Source of the DNA: DASPJQ01 sp035299065
GTDB taxonomy: Bacteria; Bacteroidota; Bacteroidia; Flavobacteriales_D; UBA2798
DNA: 50,108 nucleotides
Reading direction: 5' to 3'
NCBI GenBank assembly: GCA_035299065.1
Contig: DATGXI010000176.1
Span: forward strand, 1 to 50,108
The notes beneath the pieces were generated by a model. It had not been told where the DNA came from, made no database searches, and worked only from the letters and a program-made list of their open reading frames with translations. Positions 25,463 through 32,938 of the stretch are shown piece after piece. The translations under genes were made by a program, and so were the position numbers. The number at the start of each line of letters is the position of its first letter. Within the stretch, counting starts at the first letter, position 1.

Positions 25463-27688
25463 ATGATTTTACGCCCCGGGCATATTTTTCTTGCATTTTT
25501 ATTGGTATTTGGTGCGCGCTATTCGGCCGCCCAGGACCGCATTGGCGATTCACTTGAAACCGCTTTTAAACAGGCGCCCAATGACACAGCACGTGTAAAT
25601 ATACTTAATGAATTGGTGGCGCATGTTGAGTTTACTGATACGGTAAAAGCAAGAAAGTACAATGATAAATCCATTGACCTGGCAATAAAGGCCAACTTTA
25701 AAAAAGGACTTGCACGTGCTTATTTTTTACAGGGATATCTTTTTGAAGACAAAGGGCGTTATGACCATGCTCTTGGCAGCTATTTGAAAACACTGGCATT
25801 GCGTAAGGAAATAAAAGACCTTAGGGGTGAAGCCAATACGTACAATACCATTGGAAATTTATATACCGCACAGGGAAAACATGCACTTGCCATGCAAAAC
25901 TACAATCATTCGCTTGAAGTGAAGGTTAAACTTGGTAATAAAAATGATATTGCCGACTCGTATTACAACATTGCTTTGGTTTACGAATCACAGGGAAACT
26001 ATCCCAAAGCCCTAAAAAATGCCTATACCTGCCTCAAATTTTTGGAGGAGATAAAAGACAGTGCTGACATTGCATCAACCTATACTTTCATTGGGCTTAT
26101 AAATGACGGGCAGGGAAAATCACAAGAAGCCCTTAAGTTTCATGAAGCGGCTTTAAAAATTTCACTTCGCTTAAACAGTAAAAAGAACATTGCCGAGGCT
26201 TACAGTAACCTGGCCAATACCTACTCCAACATGAAAAGGTACAAGGAAAGCCTGAAAAAACACATCAGGGCACTAAACCTTTACGAGGAAATTGGTGATG
26301 AAAAAGGAATTGCTGTTGCTTATAACAACATAGGGCTTATTTATACCGCTAATGGTGACAATGAAGGTGCCTTAAAAAATCACTTTGCTTCGCTCAAAAT
26401 AAAAGAAAAAATAAAGGCTAAAAGCGGTATTGCTGTTTCATGCATCAACATTGGTGATGTGTACATCACAAAAAGAGACTATGAAAAGGCGCGTATGTAT
26501 TTGTTTCGTGCAAAAGACCTGGCCGAAAAAGGTGGTTGGAAAGAATACCTGAAGGTTACCTACGCTTCATTGACACGTCTTGACAGTTTACGCGGTGATT
26601 TTAAAAATGCCTTTAACCACAGGCGTCTTTACCATTTGTACCGCGATAGCCTTGATAACGAAGAAGTGCGCAGGAAAACTACCGAAGAAAGGCTCAATTA
26701 TGATTTTGATAAAAAAGAAGCCATTTCAGAAGCAAAACACACAAAAGAACTGCAATATAACAAAGCTATTGCCGATGATAAGAACAGGAAAAAAAACCTT
26801 GTTATTGCATTTATTTGCGCGGGGCTGCTGCTGCTGGCCATTGTAGCCATATTTATTTACAGGGGTAATTTATTAAAACAAAAAGCCAACCTGGACCTGG
26901 ACGCAAAAAATGTATTGATTGAAAATCAAAAAAAGGAAGTTGAAGAAAAGAACAAAAAAATAAGTGAAAGTATACAGTATGCCAGCCGTATTCAAAAAAC
27001 GGTGTTGCCTCCTGACGAAGAGCTGGATTCATACATGCCCGGGTCGTATATTTTTTTCAGGTCAAAAGACCTGGTTAGTGCCGATTTTTACTGGTTTTCA
27101 CAACTTGAACATAATCTTGTAGTCGTGGTGGCTGAAAGCGCGGCAAAAGGCATAACCGGGGCGTTTGTCAGCATGATTGGAAACACCATGTTAAACGAGA
27201 TTGTAAATGAAAAAAAAATAACCGATCCGTGTGCTGTCCTTTCAGCTGTGCACAAAGGCCTGGCAACTGTACTTGGAGCAGGAACTGTTGGTGAAAATGA
27301 TAAAATGGATGTGGCAGTAATAACGATTGATAAAAAAGAGAAAACCTTTTCCTTTTCGGGTGCTAACCAATGCGCATGTCTTGTAACGCAAAAAGAAGTT
27401 ATGGAGTTGAAGGGCGATGCTGTTTCAATTGGAAGCATGGATAAAAAGTTGCCTGAACGTTTTTCAGTAATCACAAAAAAAACAGCCAATGATACGGCAG
27501 TTTACCTCTACACCCAGGGGTTTGCGCATAATTTTCAACTGAATTCTGACCATGAAAAAATGGCCGAATTCTTTCATAAGCTGGGCGCAGGTGATGTTAA
27601 ACAGGAAAAAGAAATGCTTGAGCATGAAATGAGCAGGTTGAGTAACGATTTACATGACGATGTACTTTTGCTGAAGATAAAATTTTGA
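25463..27688 (+). CDS. TPR - transmembrane - SpoIIE-like protein, degenerate phosphatase (SiaA-like paralogue)
   Basis: The 741-residue protein has a signal peptide (about 1-23) and about nine TPRs (35-400) predicted in the periplasm. A transmembrane helix follows at about 445-467, then a coiled coil (470-515, with SIQYASRIQKTVLP) and a cytoplasmic PP2C/SpoIIE domain (520-741). The downstream gene is a clear paralogue. Against that paralogue, one metal-binding Asp (GD in SGDFYW) is kept as Asp541. The ADCTGHG block has become AESAAKG, with Asp to Glu at 558 and His to Lys at 562. TDGYAD has become TQGFAH, with Asp to Gln at 685. The final DDV pair (732-733) remains. Phosphatase activity is therefore probably lost. 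It may be a regulatory pseudophosphatase for the neighbour, whose gene begins five bases downstream. Confidence 0.85.
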   Translation: MILRPGHIFLAFLLVFGARYSAAQDRIGDSLETAFKQAPNDTARVNILNELVAHVEFTDTVKARKYNDKSIDLAIKANFKKGLARAYFLQGYLFEDKGRYDHALGSYLKTLALRKEIKDLRGEANTYNTIGNLYTAQGKHALAMQNYNHSLEVKVKLGNKNDIADSYYNIALVYESQGNYPKALKNAYTCLKFLEEIKDSADIASTYTFIGLINDGQGKSQEALKFHEAALKISLRLNSKKNIAEAYSNLANTYSNMKRYKESLKKHIRALNLYEEIGDEKGIAVAYNNIGLIYTANGDNEGALKNHFASLKIKEKIKAKSGIAVSCINIGDVYITKRDYEKARMYLFRAKDLAEKGGWKEYLKVTYASLTRLDSLRGDFKNAFNHRRLYHLYRDSLDNEEVRRKTTEERLNYDFDKKEAISEAKHTKELQYNKAIADDKNRKKNLVIAFICAGLLLLAIVAIFIYRGNLLKQKANLDLDAKNVLIENQKKEVEEKNKKISESIQYASRIQKTVLPPDEELDSYMPGSYIFFRSKDLVSADFYWFSQLEHNLVVVVAESAAKGITGAFVSMIGNTMLNEIVNEKKITDPCAVLSAVHKGLATVLGAGTVGENDKMDVAVITIDKKEKTFSFSGANQCACLVTQKEVMELKGDAVSIGSMDKKLPERFSVITKKTANDTAVYLYTQGFAHNFQLNSDHEKMAEFFHKLGAGDVKQEKEMLEHEMSRLSNDLHDDVLLLKIKF

Positions 27689-27693
27689 ACTAA

Positions 27694-29949
27694 ATGAAAC
27701 TTAGCTGGCTGATAAAATACCTGTGCATGGCACCAATACTGGTGTGCATGACGCATGCTTTTGGCCAGGCAGGCAATGACCGCGAACGCGATTCATTGTT
27801 GAACTGTTTAAACACAGCTAAGCATGATTCGGTGAAAGTTGACGCCTTGAATGGACTTTTTCTTCACTACGAATATGCCGATGTGGAAAAAGGACGCAAC
27901 TATTTAAAACAAGCCATTGATCTTGCGGGTAAAATTGGTTATGTAAATGGCGAAGGAGAAGCATATACCAACCTGGGCTATTCAAACGAAGATGCTGGTA
28001 ATAATAAAGAAGCGCTAAAAAATTATTATCATGCGCTAAAACTTTATCAAAAAAGTGGTAATAAAAAAGGCCAGGCCAACGCTTACAACAACATTGGGTT
28101 TTCTTACGCATCAATGCATGAGAACAATAAAGCCATTAAATACATGAGCCTTTCGCTCAAAATGAAAAAAGAGATTAACGATGAGCAGGGAGTTGCGGCC
28201 GCCTACAACAACCTGGGGCTTGTGTATTCTCAACAAGGGAATTATCCTGAGGCGCTCAAAAGCTATTTTTCATGCCTTAGTATTGGCGAAAAAATAAAAA
28301 ACAAACAAGTTGTTTCATCGGTTTACGCAAACATTGGCACCATTTATTATGACCAGGGAAATTTGGACGATGCGTATGTAAACTTTACCTCGGCTTTAAA
28401 AGAAAAACTGGAACTGGAAGATTTGCCTGGCATAGCCAGTTGTTACATAAGCCTTGGCCTTATTCATCAGAAAAGGAATGAAAACAGGAAAGCGCTTGAC
28501 TATTATGAAAAAGCGCTTAAACTGGAGCAAAAAATACAGTACAAAAAGGGCGAAGGAACAGTACTCACCAACATGGGCATTCTTTATGGCCGAAAAAAAA
28601 ATTATGCAAAAGCACTTGAATGCCATGAAGCAGCCCTTGCTATTGGAAATGAGATTGAAGATTGGGAAATAACGGCTACGGCATATAAAGACCTGGGCTC
28701 GGTAAATTTTAAACTAAAAAAATTTAAGGAAGCAAAAGCGCTTTACAAAAAAGCCAATGAACAGGCCCATCAAATTGGGTACAAGCCACTCATTCGCGAT
28801 GCTGTTTATGGTTTGGCGCTCATTGACTCAGCTATGGGTAATTTTGACGAGGCCTTCAAAAACCAGCAATTGTATTATTTGTACAATGACAGCCTGGACA
28901 ATGAGGAAACGCGCAAAAAAACAATGGAAGCCCAAATGACCTATGATTTTGAAAAGCGTGAAGCCATTGCAAAAGCCACCCGAAAACAAGTTATACGAAA
29001 CCAAAAAACCTTGCAGGTTGAACAAAATCATAAGCAAAACATATTTATTTGGTTTACCGGTATGGGTTTTGCACTTGCGCTTGTGCTTGCGTTTTTTGTT
29101 TACGTAGCATTTCGCACCAAGCAAAAAACAAATGCCCTGCTTAGCGCAAAAAATGAACTGATTGAATTGCAGAAAAGGGAAGTCGAGGAAAAAAATCTTG
29201 AAATCACACAAAGCATAGCTTACGCTGAACGCATTCAACACGCCATATTACCTAACCATGAACGCCTCAAAGCCGCGCTGCCCCACTCCTTCGTTTTTTT
29301 TAAACCACGTGACATTGTGAGTGGTGATTTTTACTGGTTCTCGGAAAAAAAAGAAAAAATTATATTTGCCGTTGCTGATTGTACCGGCCATGGTGTACCG
29401 GGAGCGTTCATGAGTATGATTGGTAATACCCTTTTAAATGAAGTGGTAAATGAAAAACACATAACCAACCCGGCTGAAATTTTAAACCAGTTGAACAAAG
29501 GTGTTATTGATGTATTGCGAAGCGACAGCAGTAAACAATACGATGGAATGGATATTTCAGTTTGCTGTTTTGATAAGAAGAATTTGTGTTTTGAATTTGC
29601 AGCCGCCAACCATACAGCGTATTTAATAAGCAACAATACCGTTACCGAAATTGAAGGTGATTTTCTTTCTATTGGTGGCATGTTTAGCAAAACCGGAACC
29701 AGTTTCACAAATTCTGTATATAAGCTGCATCCAGGTTCAGCAGTTTATTTATTTACCGATGGGTATGCCGACCAGTTTGGCGGTGAGCATGGGGGAAAGT
29801 TCATGGCATCACGCCTTAAAGCGTTACTCTTGGAAATAAGCAATAAGTCAATGGAAGAGCAAAGTAAATTGATTGAAAAAACGTTTGTAAACTGGAAGGG
29901 AAAAAACCGGCAGCTTGACGATGTATTGCTGGCGGGAATCAGGTTTTAG
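27694..29949 (+). CDS. TPR - transmembrane - SpoIIE/PP2C serine phosphatase (SiaA-like)
   Basis: The 751-residue protein has a signal peptide, TPRs at about 40-410, a transmembrane helix near 449-472 and a coiled-coil linker with ITQSIAYAERIQHAILP. The SpoIIE-type PP2C domain carries all expected metal ligands: Asp545 in SGDFYW, Asp562 in ADCTGHGVPGA, Asp689 in TDGYADQFGG and Asp742/743 in LDDVLL. It is likely a membrane-bound serine/threonine phosphatase that senses a periplasmic signal through the TPRs. The gene follows its degenerate paralogue by five bases and converges on siaC/siaB-like genes with a four-base stop-codon overlap. Its likely substrate is the phosphorylated SiaC-like protein. 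Confidence 0.9.
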   Translation: MKLSWLIKYLCMAPILVCMTHAFGQAGNDRERDSLLNCLNTAKHDSVKVDALNGLFLHYEYADVEKGRNYLKQAIDLAGKIGYVNGEGEAYTNLGYSNEDAGNNKEALKNYYHALKLYQKSGNKKGQANAYNNIGFSYASMHENNKAIKYMSLSLKMKKEINDEQGVAAAYNNLGLVYSQQGNYPEALKSYFSCLSIGEKIKNKQVVSSVYANIGTIYYDQGNLDDAYVNFTSALKEKLELEDLPGIASCYISLGLIHQKRNENRKALDYYEKALKLEQKIQYKKGEGTVLTNMGILYGRKKNYAKALECHEAALAIGNEIEDWEITATAYKDLGSVNFKLKKFKEAKALYKKANEQAHQIGYKPLIRDAVYGLALIDSAMGNFDEAFKNQQLYYLYNDSLDNEETRKKTMEAQMTYDFEKREAIAKATRKQVIRNQKTLQVEQNHKQNIFIWFTGMGFALALVLAFFVYVAFRTKQKTNALLSAKNELIELQKREVEEKNLEITQSIAYAERIQHAILPNHERLKAALPHSFVFFKPRDIVSGDFYWFSEKKEKIIFAVADCTGHGVPGAFMSMIGNTLLNEVVNEKHITNPAEILNQLNKGVIDVLRSDSSKQYDGMDISVCCFDKKNLCFEFAAANHTAYLISNNTVTEIEGDFLSIGGMFSKTGTSFTNSVYKLHPGSAVYLFTDGYADQFGGEHGGKFMASRLKALLLEISNKSMEEQSKLIEKTFVNWKGKNRQLDDVLLAGIRF

Positions 29950-30317
29950 TGCTCTACCAGTTCGAACTTCACCTTAAACAATTTTGCAAAACGCTCACCT
30001 GAAACTTTCATGTCACCATCTTCATTTTTATAATGCCAACGCACAAGCACTTCTGTAGATTTTGACAGTTCTTCTAAAAGTGAAAAAAGCTTGAACAATT
30101 GTTTGGCTGATGACGTGTTGTAATATTCAAGATTGATGTTAAGAACGGTTGAGGCGTTGGGATTTTTTTTGTACTCTTCAACCCAATTCAATACCGGGTA
30201 ATAAAAAGCCATGGCATCTTCGGGAAATGAACGTTGACTTATTTCGAAAATATTTTTTACTGAATCAAGAATGATTTTTGGAGTATCGGGGCTGGCCTCA
30301 AGCTGCAATCTTTCCAT
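29946..30317 (-). CDS. SiaC-like phosphoprotein (DUF1987)
   Basis: The chosen start gives 123 residues, the usual SiaC size. Motifs ASPDTPKIILD, a RSFPEDAMAFYYPVLNW segment and LNINLEYYNTSSAKQL match the DUF1987/SiaC family. The fold is STAS-like, similar to anti-sigma-factor antagonists. In Pseudomonas aeruginosa SiaC, a Thr in this NTSS segment is phosphorylated by SiaB and dephosphorylated by SiaA. With the start at 30317 that Thr is residue 68, as I recall for Pseudomonas. The upstream in-frame ATG at 30353 would overlap the siaB-like gene by 32 bases and add a 12-residue hydrophobic stretch, so it is disfavoured. The start lies four bases after the siaB-like stop, suggesting translational coupling. 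Confidence 0.87.
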   Translation of the reverse strand: MERLQLEASPDTPKIILDSVKNIFEISQRSFPEDAMAFYYPVLNWVEEYKKNPNASTVLNINLEYYNTSSAKQLFKLFSLLEELSKSTEVLVRWHYKNEDGDMKVSGERFAKLFKVKFELVEH

Positions 30318-30321
30318 CTGG

Positions 30322-31443
30322 TTAGTTTTTAGGAAGATAAACATTGATCTCAAAAAATGTAAAGGCGTTATCTAAAGGCGTCAAAGAATATTGAAGATTA
30401 TTCTGGCTTTTTAGTTTCATGTCAATAAATCCAAGGCCCGCACTTTTGTCGCCACGCATTTCATCATCGCGCATAATGGATGTAAAAAGTTCTTCAAGTT
30501 GTGCTGTATTCATGCCGTTAATGCGATCCAGTTTTTCTTTTAACGCAGGTACTTTTTCATTTCGTACAAGGTTACCAGCCATAAAAACATAATTCTGGTC
30601 TTTTTCGCCAATAAGGAATATTCCTCCCTTGCCTTCTTTTTCAGGGCTTCTCTCATCGGCATGTTTGAAAATATTCTGTAGCAATTCAACCACAATATTG
30701 AAATTCCTTTTTTTAACAGCTAGTCCACCATTGGCAATGTGGCCTTCGGTTATAGCCAATAAATTCACAATGGTTTCCTGGTTAAAATCAACCTGGTATA
30801 TCAAGTCGATTTTAAGTTCTTTTATGGCTGTGTGAATAAGGGCAATTTCATTTAAAGCGGTTGGGCTGTCATTGGTAGCGTCTTTACCCGAAACTTTTAT
30901 CTGGAAATAAAAATGCGAATGCATGGCATCAATTGGCTTGAAATGCCATGCCAGTTTGTTACCTGATTTACGCGCCATTTCAATAAGGCCCAACCCTGCT
31001 CCTCCTTTATCCGACAATTCACCTTGAACCAAAACTTCTTTGGCGTATTCCTTCAGGCTATCCTTGTCAAGGCTATTGATTTTTTGGAGTTTTGATTCAA
31101 GTAAGGGAATATTGGTGTTTTCAATGAGGTTGCCCGAGGTAACATAATAATTGTCAGCAGCGCGCTGAATCACAAAAAAATTACAATCACCCTGGTCACT
31201 GTTTTTAGCATAATCATTATGCCGGGTTATGTTTTGCAGCGATTCAACCATTATGAAATACACTTTTTTACGCATGCTGGTTGACTCACCTATATTTTCA
31301 AGGTTATTTTCTGCAAGCGCAAGAATTTTATTGGATAAATCAATTGAAAAATTACCCTGGTATATATAGCTCAGCGTATGACCGCTAAGATCCCTGAATA
31401 GGTCATAAATAAACGTGTCCTTAATCAAACCGGGAGAATTCAT
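30322..31443 (-). CDS. Tandem SiaB-like (DUF6272) kinase, two domains in one chain
   Basis: The 373-residue protein contains two copies of the ~180-residue SiaB/DUF6272 domain. Copy 1 (about 25-185) has YIYQGNFS, the N-box-like E67SLQNITRH75 and the glycine loop DKGGAGLGLIEM (145-156). Copy 2 (about 212-370) has LIYQVDFN, E253LLQNIFKH261 and DKSAGLGFIDM (332-342). Both copies keep the Asn of the GHKL N-box and the G-loop, so both may bind ATP. SiaB phosphorylates SiaC in Pseudomonas and is single-domain there. The next gene on this strand is the SiaC-like protein. Homo-dimeric function may have been replaced by an intramolecular dimer; this is inference. Confidence 0.85.
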   Translation of the reverse strand: MNSPGLIKDTFIYDLFRDLSGHTLSYIYQGNFSIDLSNKILALAENNLENIGESTSMRKKVYFIMVESLQNITRHNDYAKNSDQGDCNFFVIQRAADNYYVTSGNLIENTNIPLLESKLQKINSLDKDSLKEYAKEVLVQGELSDKGGAGLGLIEMARKSGNKLAWHFKPIDAMHSHFYFQIKVSGKDATNDSPTALNEIALIHTAIKELKIDLIYQVDFNQETIVNLLAITEGHIANGGLAVKKRNFNIVVELLQNIFKHADERSPEKEGKGGIFLIGEKDQNYVFMAGNLVRNEKVPALKEKLDRINGMNTAQLEELFTSIMRDDEMRGDKSAGLGFIDMKLKSQNNLQYSLTPLDNAFTFFEINVYLPKN

Positions 31444-31577
31444 TTGTGCAAAAAAAATACCTGTACGTAAATATATGTTTTTTTAGATAGTAAAAACCTA
31501 CCACAAAAGATAGGGGAACTAAATCAATTATCCTGAATAACAGTTGTTTACAAAAATTCAATGTCTCTAAATGGCCA

Positions 31578-31958
31578 TCATTCTGCGTAGGTAATCAGTA
31601 TGTGCCTGCAGTCGTATTTATCGCCATTGACCTTTAACAGCTCCACAATGTGATAACCATACGAGGTTTTAAACGGTTTTGAAATTTGATTTGGTTTTAA
31701 CGAAAACAACTTCTCTTCAAACTTTTTCATGAAATCACCTTTGCTTACGTTGGTGTATGTGCCTCCGTTGGGGGCGCTGCCCGGATCTTCAGAATATTTT
31801 TTGGCAATTTCGGCAAAGCTTTCGCCTTTTTGAATGCGTTCATAAAGCTGGTAGCTAAACATCAACGCTTCGCTCTTTGTTTTTTTCGTGCTGTCGGTTT
31901 GAGCCGATAAAAATCCGCTAAATAAAAGACAGGTAACTACCAGTAAAATAGGTTTCAT
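31578..31958 (-). CDS. Exported parvulin-like prolyl isomerase, apparently circularly permuted
   Basis: The 126-residue protein has a signal peptide ending LSAQ (residue 20). The parvulin core FAEIAKKYSEDPGSAPNGG (48-66), the FEEKLFSLKPNQIS segment and KTSYGYHIVELL (97-108) are clear. The first parvulin strand, which normally starts the domain as (A/S)RHILI, is missing there. It is instead found at the very C-terminus (CRHILITYAE, 117-126). His103 (GYHI) and His119 (RHIL) would restore the dual-histidine motif. No second domain follows the stop. It is likely a periplasmic PpiC-type foldase. Confidence 0.8.
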   Translation of the reverse strand: MKPILLVVTCLLFSGFLSAQTDSTKKTKSEALMFSYQLYERIQKGESFAEIAKKYSEDPGSAPNGGTYTNVSKGDFMKKFEEKLFSLKPNQISKPFKTSYGYHIVELLKVNGDKYDCRHILITYAE

Positions 31959-32110
31959 GATACAGGACTTTAAACAGCGTAAGTGGTCTGGAGGTTACGT
32001 TTTAGGTATAAAATTACCACAAAAAAGAGGGTCAATTCATTCGTGACCATCCTGGTTGTACCAGCTATCCCCTTTGTGTGCATGAAACGGGCACATCGTT
32101 TTTATACATT
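31959..32110. other. Intergenic region, nothing recognised
   Basis: This 152-base gap lies between the parvulin gene and the end of the small lipoprotein gene. No terminator was recognised, so read-through from the protease operon into the parvulin gene is possible. Confidence 0.35.
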
Positions 32111-32330
32111 TTACTGTACAGGTTCATCGTATTCCTCCAAACCTCCACACACCTCAAATGGTGCGGGACCTAAACGAAGTAAAGGCCATATTTTTCCGTC
32201 AAAACCTGGCAAGTAAGGCATGTCTTTCGTGTGGTCTTGCGTGTAGTAATAAAGCAATAAGGTAACAGGGGGCATTGGACAGGCACCGGTAAAAAGCCAG
32301 GAAGAGACATAGTATAAAAAAGCGAAACAT
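32111..32330 (-). pseudogene. Small lipoprotein gene with apparent one-base insertion in a homopolymer
   Basis: An ATG at 32330-32328 lies three bases after the stop of the upstream operon gene and begins MFRFF. After the six-base homopolymer (32316-32321) the frame shifted by one reads YYVSSWLFTGACPMPPVTLL and stays open to a TAA at 32111. If the run had five bases, the product would be a 72-residue lipoprotein starting MFRFLYYVSSWLFTGAC, with a proper lipobox (FTGAC). The mature part ends with Pro- and Gly-rich sequence (LPGFDGKIWPLLRLGPAP, then CGGLEEYDEPVQ). The family is not recognised. It is either a real frameshift or a sequence error. Confidence 0.55.
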
Positions 32331-32333
32331 GTG

Positions 32334-32930
32334 TTAACCGCCTTTTGCAGAGGAGAACGATACAACAAGGAAATCACGTTTGGGTGCATCTTCGCTCCCG
32401 TAATAATTACCAAACACCATTAATGCGTTTTCACCTGCCCAGAGTATGGTGTCATCACCTGTTTCAGGAAAATCAATAACCGGGTAAGCTCCCCCGTATG
32501 CTTCAAACAGTTTCAAAGGGAGCTTTTTTTGATTCTCACCTTCCTTTTTGAAATAAATGGTTACCCTGGAAATGGCATCAGGTGCATTTTCGGTTTCGGC
32601 CATCATGTCGGGCCCAAACAACACTTCAATGCGATCAACCTTGAATCCTAAAAATGTGCTGTACCCTTTTTTCAGATCTACCAGGTACGCAGATGTATTG
32701 TAATCGGGCAAAAAACTTTCGGCATTCCTTAATTGAGCGGGGTCAAGCTTTGTTTTTTGAAGTATACTTTTAATGTCATTCATTTTTGCTCCAATGACCA
32801 GTTTTTTAAACCCGTTTTCTTTATCCAGCTTTGGCGAGTGTACAGGTCCCATACTTTCTTCATCCTGGGCATGTAAAACACCGCAAAACATAAAAAGGAA
32901 AAGCAGAAATATGTTGTTTTTTTTGTTCAT
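32334..32930 (-). CDS. Secreted protein of unknown function in the protease operon
   Basis: The 198-residue protein has a signal peptide (cleavage near LHAQ, residue 22). The mature part carries FKKLVIGAKMNDIKSILQKT near the N-terminus and a Tyr-rich middle (YSTFLGFKVDRIEVLFG). This resembles small periplasmic domains that begin with a short G-x-x-hydrophobic helix. No family can be named. It starts eight bases after the M48 peptidase gene, so it is part of the same transcript and probably works with the peptidases. Confidence 0.7.
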   Translation of the reverse strand: MNKKNNIFLLFLFMFCGVLHAQDEESMGPVHSPKLDKENGFKKLVIGAKMNDIKSILQKTKLDPAQLRNAESFLPDYNTSAYLVDLKKGYSTFLGFKVDRIEVLFGPDMMAETENAPDAISRVTIYFKKEGENQKKLPLKLFEAYGGAYPVIDFPETGDDTILWAGENALMVFGNYYGSEDAPKRDFLVVSFSSAKGG

Positions 32931-32938
32931 GTCTTAAA

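Noticed and set aside
32111..32413. 100-codon minus-strand frame starting inside the preceding gene
   Set aside because: An 80-base overlap with the upstream gene and a non-signal N-terminus are unlikely. A start at 32330 with a one-base shift explains the region better.
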